A DNA stretch of 64,000 nt from Paenibacillus tundrae (GCF_036884255.1 NZ_CP145605.1:6199001-6263000), one strand, 5' to 3'. Numbered from the stretch's first letter, positions 34,379 to 43,992 are shown. Notes: a model not told the origin generated them from the sequence alone. Translations and numbers: made by a program.

Positions 34379-34419
34379 GAGAAGCCAATCGGATTCGAAC
34401 GAACCATCCTGGGCTTCTC
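34379..34419 (+). repeat. GAGAAGCC hairpin repeat, copy 2 (terminator-like)
   Basis: 41-nt copy of the unit at 33360-33400, ending GGGCTTCTC and followed by a C and six T on the plus strand, 36 nt from the end of the ABC-2 permease gene. Confidence 0.5.
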
Positions 34420-34454
34420 CTTTTTTATATACGAAATCTTATCTCAATGAGCTG

Positions 34455-36104
34455 TCACTTTCGAGCACTTTTCACCGGATATAACATCGTCCAGAGCATC
34501 GCATTTGCTATAACGAGCAACGCAATGTATATCCAGATTCCTGCGGGTAAGGATTGAACGTAGAAATGTATCCCCGCAAACAATCCCAGTACTGGCAAAG
34601 CCAGCAACACAAGCCACCCATCACTTTGCTGTGCCATACTGAACGATTCCGAGAACGGAGGCTTACGTAATAACAGTTTACTGGTCAACGGAATGAGCGC
34701 TGTACCTATCAACAGGATGATCACAATGTCCGGTACGATTCGCAAACCAAACGCCCAGAGGAACACAACCGCATTGATCATAAAGACAGGCATAAACATA
34801 TTGCACAAAAAGGCTTTTAACGTCCCACTGTAGAGCACATGATCATTGGCAAGTGGAGCGGCGCGGAACGTCCAGAACGCCTTGTAGTGCCCTGAAAATT
34901 TCAGCATCATCACCACAGTTACTACGACAAACAACATAATATATAAGGTATAAAAGAGTGCGCTTTCCCGTAATTCAGCCCATGAGGAATCCTGCATGAA
35001 CGTAAACCAAAATATATATGGCAATACGAGAGACAAGCCAATGCTAGGATACACCTTAAGTTTGAACTCACGCTCGTTACGCATCATGTTGGCAGACAAT
35101 CGGAAGCACGCTTGCTCCTCCCGCGTCCTACAGAACATTCTAGCCATGATCCGATCCCAGCCTCCACGTCTGCGACCTGAGGTCTGAGCGGCGTGAGCCA
35201 TTTTCTCCAAATACAATTCAAAGGACGGCATAAGCTTCACGTAGATCATCAGACTGATGATTGGAACGACGATGGCTAACGCCGAGAAAACATACAGCCA
35301 TGCGTTTCCACCCCCGCCGAAAATCCATTCGAACAGAGCCGCGTACCATACTGGAGGAAGGAATAACTGCCACCATTCCGGAGTAAATACCATGTTGAAG
35401 TCAACGATGCTAAATGAACGGATGACCAGTTGATACCCCACGGCAATGCCGACAGATAATAGAATCTGCACCATGTTGATCATATCCTTCAGCTTCTCCC
35501 CATCCAGGAACTTCATCATGAACAGATAGACCAGTGAGGTCGTCACCAGAATTAGCATATTGATCAGAATAAGCGCCACGGCAAATAGTAGAAAGAATCC
35601 GATCCCATAACGAATGAGCGTTGCCACCAGTGGAAGAATGGATAGCGAGCCTGTTAATAATAGAAGGTAGATTCCGGCGTGAATGGCACGAGCCATGCCG
35701 ATGGTGCGGGCATTGACTGGCTTAGTCATGATGATATTCCGATCACGGATATCGAGTAGCACGGAAGAGAAATCGGAGACCATAGACGTCATAATCATGA
35801 ACATCAACATCGCCGTAACAATACTCATCTGAAGCATGTAATGCCCCGTATCCCAGACAATAAAGGGAACCATGATCAATCCCATTAAGGCATACAACCA
35901 TAACGAACGAAGGTATAGATTCCCCTCTTTTTGTTTCTTGTTCCCATAATTACCCGCCAAAACTGTAGGTACACGGCGCTGATCCATCTGGAACTTCACT
36001 CGCAAAATGAGTCGCAAAACATCGTAATCCGCTCCGGTTCGCGCGATCACATGCCGGAAACGATCCAGAACCTTGAGCGAGCGGAAATCGGAGGATTCCG
36101 CCAT
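34455..36104 (-). CDS. ABC-2 type exporter permease
   Basis: The 549-residue membrane protein starts at ATG 36104, 8 nt after AGGAGGTG and 1 nt after the stop of the ATPase gene; the longer frame to 36134 would overlap that gene. About 12 hydrophobic segments are visible, with a hydrophilic middle (about residues 280-350, GRRRGGWDRIMARMFCRTREEQ). An SxVLLDIRDRNIIMTKPVNARTIGMA segment after the third helix is typical of large ABC-2 permeases in Bacillales. The substrate is unknown. Confidence 0.8.
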   Translation of the reverse strand: MAESSDFRSLKVLDRFRHVIARTGADYDVLRLILRVKFQMDQRRVPTVLAGNYGNKKQKEGNLYLRSLWLYALMGLIMVPFIVWDTGHYMLQMSIVTAMLMFMIMTSMVSDFSSVLLDIRDRNIIMTKPVNARTIGMARAIHAGIYLLLLTGSLSILPLVATLIRYGIGFFLLFAVALILINMLILVTTSLVYLFMMKFLDGEKLKDMINMVQILLSVGIAVGYQLVIRSFSIVDFNMVFTPEWWQLFLPPVWYAALFEWIFGGGGNAWLYVFSALAIVVPIISLMIYVKLMPSFELYLEKMAHAAQTSGRRRGGWDRIMARMFCRTREEQACFRLSANMMRNEREFKLKVYPSIGLSLVLPYIFWFTFMQDSSWAELRESALFYTLYIMLFVVVTVVMMLKFSGHYKAFWTFRAAPLANDHVLYSGTLKAFLCNMFMPVFMINAVVFLWAFGLRIVPDIVIILLIGTALIPLTSKLLLRKPPFSESFSMAQQSDGWLVLLALPVLGLFAGIHFYVQSLPAGIWIYIALLVIANAMLWTMLYPVKSARK

Positions 36105-36105
36105 A

Positions 36106-36891
36106 TTAGTACACCTCCTGCACGATCGAGACAAACCGCTCTGCTATCGCCTTATGTTCATTGAAACCAGTCAGTTGATTGAACACTTCCTCCAGTGACC
36201 CCTCCATCGACTGCTGCTGCAATTGCTGGAACGTGCCATCTGCCATCACGCGGCCTTCCGCAATGAGCACAATTCGGCTACTGATTTTCTCAACAACATC
36301 CATAATGTGTGACGAATAGAAGATGGTCGTCCCTTTTGCCGATAATTGGGACAAAATCTCCTTCACCACCATCACACTATTCGCATCAAGTCCACTAAGC
36401 GGTTCATCGAGGAATAATAGATCCGGATCATGCAATAATGCCGAAATAAGCAGTACCTTCTGACGCATTCCTTTGGAGAATGAGGCAATACGAGCATTGT
36501 AGGACTGTGCTAGACCGAAACACTCCATTAACTGCTTCGCTTTGTAATCCGCGTCTTCATAGGACAACCCGTACAATTCCCCTGTAAAGGTCAGATATTC
36601 TGCTGGCGTAAGCTGTTCATATAACTCGGCAACTTCCGGGACATATCCTATTCTACGTTTATACTCCACACCACTATCTTCGATATCTTTACCAAAAATA
36701 CGCACCGTGCCCACATACCCTTCAACCAGACCGAGCAAAATCTTAACGGTTGTACTTTTGCCTGCACCATTCGGACCTATGTATCCAATCATCTCGCCAC
36801 GCTTCACTTCAAGGTCAATCCCGTTCAATACATATCGCCCATTATATCTCATTCGTAAGCCTTCAATGGATAGCACTTGTTCTTCTCTCAT
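36106..36891 (-). CDS. ABC exporter ATP-binding protein
   Basis: ATG 36891 (MREEQVLSIEG) is preferred, giving 261 residues; the frame is open to 36933. Walker A GPNGAGKST, signature FSKGMRQK (degenerate LSGGQ as in many ABC-2 ATPases), Walker B LLFLDEPLSGLD and H-loop YSSHIMD are all clear. It is the first gene of the two-gene exporter and would power the 549-residue permease. Confidence 0.87.
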   Translation of the reverse strand: MREEQVLSIEGLRMRYNGRYVLNGIDLEVKRGEMIGYIGPNGAGKSTTVKILLGLVEGYVGTVRIFGKDIEDSGVEYKRRIGYVPEVAELYEQLTPAEYLTFTGELYGLSYEDADYKAKQLMECFGLAQSYNARIASFSKGMRQKVLLISALLHDPDLLFLDEPLSGLDANSVMVVKEILSQLSAKGTTIFYSSHIMDVVEKISSRIVLIAEGRVMADGTFQQLQQQSMEGSLEEVFNQLTGFNEHKAIAERFVSIVQEVY

Positions 36892-37061
36892 CTTGTTACT
36901 CGCTCCCATCTTGATTGGTATCGTATACATCATTAGTTTCTACAATTCTACTAGTTTACCACAGTTTGGATTACGGAACAGATGCGCAAGAAATCCACCG
37001 TAAATTAACACTGCTTAATATTTCGATGATATTCAGCAAATAAATCAAATTTATAGTAGTC

Positions 37062-37077
37062 GTATAGACGTCTAGAC
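37062..37077. promoter_or_regulatory. Tandem GntR/HutC operators
   Basis: GTATAGAC and GTCTAGAC stand back to back; both fit the HutC-subfamily core GTnTAnAC, and the second is a perfect palindrome. They lie 24 nt before the first gene of an operon that ends with a HutC-type regulator gene. Confidence 0.65.
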
Positions 37078-37100
37078 ATATAAGGGGGAAGGAGAACAGA

Positions 37101-37940
37101 TTGAACAGATTAAGCGCAGGTCTAAAATATGGAACTTTCATCACTCTACTCCTATGGACGCTGTTTCCAATCTATTGGATGCTCGTCATTGCTACGCAAG
37201 AATCGTCTGATTTGTTCACAGAGGTATCCATATTTCCGAGATCATTAACCTTGGAACATATATTTAACATTTTTGTGCAAGACAATTACATGGGGCCGTT
37301 AATCAATAGCTTTATCATCACCGTCAGCTCATTGTTGATTGTTCTTGTGTTCGGATTGTCCTCGGCGTATGTGCTTGGGCGCAGAACGTTCCGAAGCCAT
37401 TACCGAATATTCAAAAGCTCGCTGATGATCTGGATTTTGCTCGTTCGTGTCCTACCACCAATTACATTTGCACTCCCGTTATACATCATGATGAATGATG
37501 CTGGATTGCTGAATACCAAGATTCCGATTATTGTCGCACATGTCCTGGTGAATTTGCCGCTCGTCATTTGGTTCATGATGGCATTCTTCTACGGTGTGCC
37601 AGGTGAGATTGAGGAAAGTGCACGTATCGATGGTGCATCCGAGTTCATGATTTTTACCAAAGTGATGCTGCCGCTGGTCGTACCGGGCATTGCTGCCGTA
37701 ACCATCTTATCCTTCATGGCTTCATGGAACGAATACCTGTACAGCGTAATCTTCATTCAGAGCCCTGACAGCTTCACTATTCCACTGAAACTCGCCACCC
37801 TGAACAGCGAGCAAGAGTTAACGGAGTGGGGTAAGGTTGCGGGTGGCGGTCTCGTGTCCGTACTGCCTGTACTACTCACAGCGATCTTTCTACAGAAACA
37901 TCTAATTAGCGGCTTAACCGCCGGTGCAGTTAAAGAATAG
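37101..37940 (+). CDS. Carbohydrate ABC importer permease (MalG type)
   Basis: The 279-residue permease starts at TTG behind GGAAGGAG. It has six helices and the EAA loop SARIDGASEFMIFTKVMLPLVVPGI. Unusually the MalG-type permease comes first, before the binding protein (37954) and the MalF-type partner (39228). No ATPase gene is present, so a shared ATPase is expected. Confidence 0.9.
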   Translation: MNRLSAGLKYGTFITLLLWTLFPIYWMLVIATQESSDLFTEVSIFPRSLTLEHIFNIFVQDNYMGPLINSFIITVSSLLIVLVFGLSSAYVLGRRTFRSHYRIFKSSLMIWILLVRVLPPITFALPLYIMMNDAGLLNTKIPIIVAHVLVNLPLVIWFMMAFFYGVPGEIEESARIDGASEFMIFTKVMLPLVVPGIAAVTILSFMASWNEYLYSVIFIQSPDSFTIPLKLATLNSEQELTEWGKVAGGGLVSVLPVLLTAIFLQKHLISGLTAGAVKE

Positions 37941-37953
37941 GAGATGAGAGAAA

Positions 37954-39201
37954 ATGAGAAAAAAGATGTCGTATATGCTGAGCTTGCTGTTAACAACCGC
38001 GGTACTGTTCACTGGATGTCAGTCTCAGGGGCAGGCTTCTGGACAAGGTTCTAGTCAGGGGACAGACAAGCTGGTCATTGCCGCCAGAGGTGGTTCTCAT
38101 GTGGACGCGATGAATGCCGTGAAGGAGTCCTTTGAGAAGGAACACAATGTGAAGGTAGATATTATTGGACTCGAAGCGGCAGATTTGAAGCAGAAAATCT
38201 CTCTTGATGCGAAGAACAGCAAAGGTGCATATGACCTGATTATGGCCGACGATCCATGGATGCCTCAATTCAGTGAAGCAGGAATTTTCGCTAAGCTATC
38301 CGACCTTGGAATCCAAGAAGATTCCGACTTTGAAGAGTCCTCTCTTGCTCTTGGTAAGTCTCCATATGCGATAGGAGATCTATATGCCTTGCCTTTCTCA
38401 GGTAATGTGCAGTTGTTCTTCTATAACAAAGAGCTGCTTGAACGTCATAACCATGAAGTTCCAACGAATTGGACAGATGTGCTTGAGACCGCAAAAGCAA
38501 TCAAAGCAGAAGATGGTTCTGCAGGCTACGTGATCCGTGGTCAACAGGGTAACCCTATCGTTTCCGACTTCTTGCCTCTGTTCTGGGCATATGGCGGACA
38601 GATCTTCGATGATAATTGGAAAGCACAGATTAACTCTGAGGCAGGCCACAAAGCGTTAGACACCTATGTTGGACTGCTTGCTGTTGGAGAAAACTATGAA
38701 AATACCGATATTGTCGGCTCCGTATCGGAAGGTCGTGCTGCAATGGCACTCGGATGGCCGTCTTGGTTCATCAAAGGCGAAACAGCTAGTGCAGATTATA
38801 CTGCCATTCCATCCAAAGCTGCATCTGACGCTGAATCCGTCTCCACAGGGATGATCGGTAACTGGATGATGGGTGTAACCGCCAATTCACAAAACCCGGA
38901 GCTTGCTGCTGAGTTCTTAACGTTCATCACCAGCAGTGACACACAGAAGCAAATGGTTGAACACGGCGGCGTACCTACTCGCAAAAGTGTCTATCAGGAC
39001 ACAGAGCTTGCCGCAAAATATAAGCATTTCCCTGTCATGTTAGAAGCATTGCAGAACTCCGTAGCAAGACCAAGAACAGCCAAATGGTCGCAAGTTGAGG
39101 AAGCACTCGGTGCTGAATTGTCCGCAGCTATTGCTGGAACAAAGACAGTGGAGCAGGCTCTAACAGATGCCAATAAGGCAATGGATGACATTATGCAATA
39201 A
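37954..39201 (+). CDS. Sugar-binding lipoprotein (type 1 extracellular solute-binding)
   Basis: The 415-residue product starts behind AGGAGATG. The signal helix ends in the lipobox LFTGC, then a Gln/Ser-rich linker (QSQGQASGQGSSQG) leads to the MalE-like fold (KLVIAARGGSHVDAMNAVKESFEKEHNVKVDI). It captures an unknown sugar for the flanking permeases. The gene follows the first permease by 13 nt. Confidence 0.88.
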   Translation: MRKKMSYMLSLLLTTAVLFTGCQSQGQASGQGSSQGTDKLVIAARGGSHVDAMNAVKESFEKEHNVKVDIIGLEAADLKQKISLDAKNSKGAYDLIMADDPWMPQFSEAGIFAKLSDLGIQEDSDFEESSLALGKSPYAIGDLYALPFSGNVQLFFYNKELLERHNHEVPTNWTDVLETAKAIKAEDGSAGYVIRGQQGNPIVSDFLPLFWAYGGQIFDDNWKAQINSEAGHKALDTYVGLLAVGENYENTDIVGSVSEGRAAMALGWPSWFIKGETASADYTAIPSKAASDAESVSTGMIGNWMMGVTANSQNPELAAEFLTFITSSDTQKQMVEHGGVPTRKSVYQDTELAAKYKHFPVMLEALQNSVARPRTAKWSQVEEALGAELSAAIAGTKTVEQALTDANKAMDDIMQ

Positions 39202-39227
39202 AGGTTCATTCATCGGAAAGGAGTGCA

Positions 39228-40100
39228 ATGAACTTGGCAAGTAAACGAGTCTTTCAATGGGCGATGCTGGCACCTGTAACGTTGCTGTTAATCTGCGTGA
39301 CCGTATTTCCATTTATCTATACCGTGACCAACAGCTTCACGGACTATTATTATTTGGCAAGTGATGCGAAGCAGTTCATTGGATTCAGCAATTATGTCAA
39401 AATCATTCAGGACGAGCAGTTCCGTCAAGCCGTCTGGAATACGCTCAAATTCATGTTCCTGGCCGTTTCAATCGAAACGGCTCTGGGGCTTGGCATTGCC
39501 GTGCTCATCGAGAGCATGAGACGCGGACAGAAAGTATTGCGGATCACGATGCTTGCTCCGTCTTTATTACCGCCGGTTACGGTGGCTCTGATCTGGCAGA
39601 TGATGCTCAGCAATCACAACGGCATCGTCAACCATCTGCTTCACTGGTTCGGTGTGGGGCCATTTAACTTCCTGATGGACATCAACATCGCCTTCAATGC
39701 CATCTTGTTCATTGATATTTGGCAATGGACACCGTTCGCCTTCCTATTGTTATATGCAGGACTACAATCCGTTCCTCGATCACAATTCGAGGCAGCCAAA
39801 GTAGACGGGGCAGGTAAGCTGCGCATCTTTTTCCACATTACACTGCCGAACATTATGCCGACCTTATTCATGGTTATTTTGCTTCGCACTATTGATACGT
39901 TCCGGTTATTCGATAAAGTCAACATTCTGACTGGTGGTGGACCAGCCAATTCAACAACGACCATTACTCAATATATCTACAAGCAGGGCGTGTACAATCT
40001 CCAGATTGGATATGGCGCGGCGGCATCGGTGATCATGGTGATGCTGGTACTGGTGTTCTCCGTGTTCTATATCAAACGTTCGATGGGAGGAACAGCATGA
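39228..40100 (+). CDS. Carbohydrate ABC importer permease (MalF type)
   Basis: The 290-residue permease starts behind GGAAAGGAG. It has six helices, the first being MLAPVTLLLICVTVFPFI, and the EAA loop AAKVDGAGKLRIFFHITLPNIMPTL. Its stop overlaps the start of the next gene (ATGA), so the metallo-hydrolase is translated with the transporter. Confidence 0.9.
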   Translation: MNLASKRVFQWAMLAPVTLLLICVTVFPFIYTVTNSFTDYYYLASDAKQFIGFSNYVKIIQDEQFRQAVWNTLKFMFLAVSIETALGLGIAVLIESMRRGQKVLRITMLAPSLLPPVTVALIWQMMLSNHNGIVNHLLHWFGVGPFNFLMDINIAFNAILFIDIWQWTPFAFLLLYAGLQSVPRSQFEAAKVDGAGKLRIFFHITLPNIMPTLFMVILLRTIDTFRLFDKVNILTGGGPANSTTTITQYIYKQGVYNLQIGYGAAASVIMVMLVLVFSVFYIKRSMGGTA

Positions 40101-41014
40101 AATGGTTCATTGATTTCCTTAATGTTGGCTTCGGTGAAGCCACGGTTATTCGGCGGATGGAGGAACACTGCACCTACTGCCTCGTAGTAGACGGTGGAGA
40201 CGTGAACCCGATGACCAATCCGCGTCGTTGTAGTCTGGAACAGTATCTTCGAGAATATGAAATTACGAAGATTGATGTGCTCGTTCTAACGCATTTTCAC
40301 AGAGATCATATTGGTGGTGTACTCCCTATTCTGGGTCATGTCTCTATCGAGGAGGTCATTCTGCATCTACCTCTGCCTGGGCACGTTCAACAAAGTGCAA
40401 TAAACGATTATTCCACACCAATTCTAGGCTCGTTCACGCTATATGCTGCCATTTTGAATCGCATAGATGAACTGGGTATCAAGAAGACGGAGATCGTTAA
40501 ACGTCATACAATTGTTGAACAGGACATGGAGTTCCATATCCTTACGCCTAGCCAGCACAAATGGACACAGCTCAGCGAGGAATTAGATCAATTAAATTTC
40601 ACCCAACTGGATCAACAGGAAGAGCGATTAACCACCATTGACCGGATGCTCAACCATGCATCATTAGCGGTACTCATCAAAAACAAAGGCGACTCCGTAG
40701 CACTGCTCACCTCGGATGTAGGATTGGATTATTGGGAGCCTTATGCCGATGAGATCGGAGCGGTTCACACCCTGCAAGCCCCGCATCATGGTGACGCGAG
40801 CCACCTGTCCGAAGATAACCTTCGGGCATGGACACCACACGCTGTCGTTATCAGCGCGGATGATCAGGGGACCTATCAGCTTCCTCATACAGCGATGGAG
40901 CCACTGATTCGCGAGCATTCGGATGCACAGCTATTTTACACGGAAGGGCTATCGACCGAGCATCGGATCATTCGAATAGACGTGATGGAAAGAACGGTAG
41001 AGCTTGTTAAGTAG
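40097..41014 (+). CDS. Metallo-beta-lactamase-fold hydrolase in a sugar importer operon
   Basis: The 305-residue soluble protein has the metal motif THFHRDHIGG (HxHxDH), a later Asp in LTSDVGLDYW and His in APHHGDASHLS. The overall pattern resembles the ComEC/Rec2-type MBL domain, but without any membrane part. It overlaps the MalF-type permease by 4 nt, so it belongs to the transporter operon. A nuclease, phosphodiesterase or lactonase role is possible; none can be assigned. Confidence 0.75.
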   Translation: MKWFIDFLNVGFGEATVIRRMEEHCTYCLVVDGGDVNPMTNPRRCSLEQYLREYEITKIDVLVLTHFHRDHIGGVLPILGHVSIEEVILHLPLPGHVQQSAINDYSTPILGSFTLYAAILNRIDELGIKKTEIVKRHTIVEQDMEFHILTPSQHKWTQLSEELDQLNFTQLDQQEERLTTIDRMLNHASLAVLIKNKGDSVALLTSDVGLDYWEPYADEIGAVHTLQAPHHGDASHLSEDNLRAWTPHAVVISADDQGTYQLPHTAMEPLIREHSDAQLFYTEGLSTEHRIIRIDVMERTVELVK

Positions 41015-41058
41015 AAACAGCGGGCGGCATAAAACTATAGGAGATGAGGTTTGATTCA

Positions 41059-41775
41059 TTGAGTGGTTACCAGCACATCAAGCATGAACTGGAAATGATG
41101 ATCGAGAACAAGATATGGCATGTTGGAGAAAAATTGCCTTCCGAGTATGAACTGGCTAAACATTTCAGCGTTAGCAGAGAGACCCTTCGTGCAGCAATCA
41201 AGCTATTAGAGCAAGAGGGAAAGCTGCTGGTGAGGCATGGTGTAGGTACCTTTGTCATTAAACCACTCCCGGGCATTCCTAGCCGGCTGGAGTTCTTACA
41301 GAGCATTGGTACGATGATTAAGCTGGCAGGTTTAACCGAAACGGATACGAAGGAAATGATCGGAGAGGTAACGTGCACGCAAGAATGGGCTGAGGCGCTA
41401 AATATCGAAGAAGGCTCCACAGTAATCAAGGTTGAGCGAGTTCGATATGCAGATGGGGAGGCTGTAACCTACTCCATTAATATTATGCCTAAGGAATTGG
41501 TAGGAGATGCTTTTGAACGTACGGACTTCTCGGGGTCATTATTCAAGTTTCTAGAGGATACGTGTAAGATTCAGATCGCTAGAGCAGACACGGAGCTGGT
41601 GGTTCCACCAAAGAAAGACAAGTATGTAGGACGGTTGCAGAATCATATGGAAGAGACTCCTGTGCTTCTCATGAAGCAATTGCATTATGATCAGCAAAAT
41701 CGAGAAGTATTGTATTCCTTTGATTACTTAAGAAGTGATGTATTCCAGTTCTGGATTCGCAGAGAGCGCAAGTGA
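41059..41775 (+). CDS. GntR family regulator, HutC/UTRA type
   Basis: TTG 41059 (SGYQHIKHEL) with GATGAGG 9 nt upstream is preferred, giving 238 residues; ATG 41044 lies inside the ribosome site. The N-terminal winged helix (KLPSEYELAKHFSVSRETLRAAIKLLEQEGKLLVRHGVGTFV) is followed by a UTRA ligand-binding domain (EGSTVIKVERVRYADGEAVTYSINIMP). It closes the sugar importer operon, and the tandem GTnTAnAC sites before that operon fit the known half-sites of this subfamily, so feedback control is likely. Confidence 0.88.
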   Translation: MSGYQHIKHELEMMIENKIWHVGEKLPSEYELAKHFSVSRETLRAAIKLLEQEGKLLVRHGVGTFVIKPLPGIPSRLEFLQSIGTMIKLAGLTETDTKEMIGEVTCTQEWAEALNIEEGSTVIKVERVRYADGEAVTYSINIMPKELVGDAFERTDFSGSLFKFLEDTCKIQIARADTELVVPPKKDKYVGRLQNHMEETPVLLMKQLHYDQQNREVLYSFDYLRSDVFQFWIRRERK

Positions 41776-41876
41776 ATGGTCATCGCAGAGGTGCGGTGCC
41801 ATCTAATATAATCGCGGTCATTCTACCTCACCATAGCGGAAGTGATCGTGCGTTAATAACATAGTTATACTTGTAT

Positions 41877-41920
41877 GCCAGCCTCCGTAACCTGTACATG
41901 AACAGGATGCGGAGGCTGGC
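41877..41920 (+). terminator. Terminator-like double hairpin after the GntR gene
   Basis: GCCAGCCTCCG and CGGAGGCTGGC form an 11-bp outer stem with an inner CCTGT/ACAGG stem. Only a weak T-run follows. Confidence 0.6.
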
Positions 41921-42040
41921 ATTGGTTCATTTTCAGTTGGCGATCTGGTGATTAGGCAATTTAATGATGTAATAATGTAATTGTTTGTATCTTCTTCGTT
42001 TATTCACCTTCTTTGTTCGCTGGTTGTTAGTTTAGATAAT

Positions 42041-43555
42041 TTATTGCACCTTAATAATTTGGAAATGCTGATTCGTGCCGCCATTGTCTGTCCACTGGAT
42101 TGCGGCTGCACCATCAGCGAGGGATTGCCCTGAGATGTCGAGCAGTTTGCCTGTGCTCCGGTTTTTCAATTTATAATATCCTCCACCAACGCTGACGAGC
42201 TGCCACTGCTGACTCGCCCAGCCTCCGTCATTCCATTGCTCAATGACAGCACCATCGGCTGTAGAACCATTCTCAACACCAATGAGTTTGCCACTGGCAC
42301 GATTGATGATTTTGACATACCCACCTCCTGCATCCGTGATCTGCCACTGCTGACTTGTGCTACCTTGATCTGCACGCTGCTCCAGATCTGCACCATTATC
42401 AGATGATCCACCGATGACATTCAGCAATTTATTGCTCTTCCGACTGATGAACTGATAGGAAGCATTCGCATCCCACACGTCAGGAGCATTAACACCTGTA
42501 ATCGTTCCTGCCGTTGTATCAATCGTAATGCTACTTGCCCAATTCATCGCTAGACTCGTTGTGCTTGGAAAGGATAACGGCAACCACACATATTTAGAAT
42601 CCTGCACAGGGCCGCTCCAAGCACCAGCCCAACGATCACCCATATAGAGATATGACGTTCCTTGCGAACCTTCCACTGGAAGCACATAAGTGGATTGAGA
42701 TCCGTAAGTGGTACTATCCCCAAAGTTACTCAGCCCGCTCCATGTACCGGTAATGCTTGTAGCTGTTGCATATTTAGCCTGATTCGGATTCCAGCCGGTT
42801 GCTCCAGACGTAATGAGGAAATACACGCCATCTTTCTTAAAAATGGCTGGTGCCTCCCGATATTGCCCAGGCCATAATGTAGTCACTAATGATTCCACAC
42901 CAAGGAAATCGGGGGTGAGCTTGTATATATTCAGATCTGCATTCACACGAGTAGCTGAGATGAGATATGCTGTTCCATTATCGTTATATACGGTCATGTC
43001 TCTGGAATCATAACCAAGTGGACGGTAGCTTCCTATATACGTGTAGTTCCCATCCACTGTGCTTGAGGTGGCTACGGCTACCTTGGCTTCGCCGTAATCG
43101 ATACCATTTTCTTTGTGCATCCAGAGCACGTATTTTCCTGTCGCACTATTGTAAATCACTTTGGGACGTTCAATGTTGGATATGTTCAGCTCTGTTGCCG
43201 ATTGACTTGTTAGCACATCGTTACGATATTCCCAGTTTTTCAGATCCGATGAACGATAGACGGACACAGCCTTAAATGTTCCATTGGGATTGCGATTTTC
43301 TCCGAACCAATAATAAAAGCCATCTGCTTGGATCATCCCGCCGCCATGAGCATGGATCACGTCACCATTGGTATCCTTGAACTGTACCCCATTCGTTATA
43401 CTGACTGGAGCTGCTGAAGCAGACGATCCCGGAACAAGGAGTGCCCCTAGCGCCTGGAAGGCTAGAATTAGAGCGAGAAGATAACATAAATGGCGTGAAA
43501 AACGACGACCTTTCTTATTCATGTGATCACTATGTTGATGATGAGCAATATGCAT
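42041..43555 (-). CDS. Secreted GH43 glycosidase with ricin-type (CBM13) module, exo-beta-1,3-galactanase-like
   Basis: ATG 43555 lies 7 nt after GGAGGTG, giving 504 residues. An N-terminal basic stretch and hydrophobic helix (LCYLLALILAFQALGALL) form the signal peptide, cut near SASAA. A five-bladed GH43 domain (about 50-360) carries QFKDTNGDVIHAHGGGMIQ, FGENRN, REAPAIFKKDG (acid Glu) and YGSQSTYV. The C-terminal 130 residues hold three QxW repeats of a beta-trefoil. The HAHGGGM and SQST segments recall GH43 subfamily 24 exo-beta-1,3-galactanases, which lack the usual base, but this is a recollection. It may also be an arabinanase-type enzyme. Confidence 0.8.
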   Translation of the reverse strand: MHIAHHQHSDHMNKKGRRFSRHLCYLLALILAFQALGALLVPGSSASAAPVSITNGVQFKDTNGDVIHAHGGGMIQADGFYYWFGENRNPNGTFKAVSVYRSSDLKNWEYRNDVLTSQSATELNISNIERPKVIYNSATGKYVLWMHKENGIDYGEAKVAVATSSTVDGNYTYIGSYRPLGYDSRDMTVYNDNGTAYLISATRVNADLNIYKLTPDFLGVESLVTTLWPGQYREAPAIFKKDGVYFLITSGATGWNPNQAKYATATSITGTWSGLSNFGDSTTYGSQSTYVLPVEGSQGTSYLYMGDRWAGAWSGPVQDSKYVWLPLSFPSTTSLAMNWASSITIDTTAGTITGVNAPDVWDANASYQFISRKSNKLLNVIGGSSDNGADLEQRADQGSTSQQWQITDAGGGYVKIINRASGKLIGVENGSTADGAVIEQWNDGGWASQQWQLVSVGGGYYKLKNRSTGKLLDISGQSLADGAAAIQWTDNGGTNQHFQIIKVQ

Positions 43556-43580
43556 ACAGCTACACCTCCAATGGTTTTAG

Positions 43581-43593
43581 TGAAGCGCTTACA
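43581..43593. promoter_or_regulatory. cre-like palindrome before the GH43 gene
   Basis: TGAAGCGCTTACA reads TGTAAGCGCTTCA on the minus strand, close to but not matching the full cre consensus (two fixed positions differ). It lies 26 nt before the start codon. The remaining gap to 43965 holds nothing I can name. Confidence 0.3.
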
Positions 43594-43965
43594 AAAGAGA
43601 TTAAGATGCCTCCTCTTCCTGTGCAATTCCTCAATTCAGTATGTCGTAGCTTACTCCAGATATATTGGTTCAGCACTCACCTCCTGTTTCCAATTGTATC
43701 CATATTATTCATTACTGAATAGTGAACAATTCTGCGGAACATGTACGAATGCACATTAAATTACAAAAAAAAGCATGTTAGGAACTGTAAATTTTGTAGA
43801 GGTAGCTATAGCAGTAATCGAGATGACATTGCCACTACACTGGATTCGATATTAGCGAGCTGCTCTGTAGCTGCACAACAAACGTGGTGCTAATGATCAG
43901 ACCGATGCGCGATTGCACAACATGCTACACAATGCGAGCAGACATACGCTACTGCCGCTACACAG

Positions 43966-43992
43966 CAAAAGGACGCTTCATGCGAAGCGCCC
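43966..43992 (-). terminator. Terminator of the two-component/PepSY operon
   Basis: On the minus strand GGGCGCTTC pairs with GAAGCGTCC around GCAT, followed by TTTT, 66 nt after the last PepSY stop. Confidence 0.75.
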
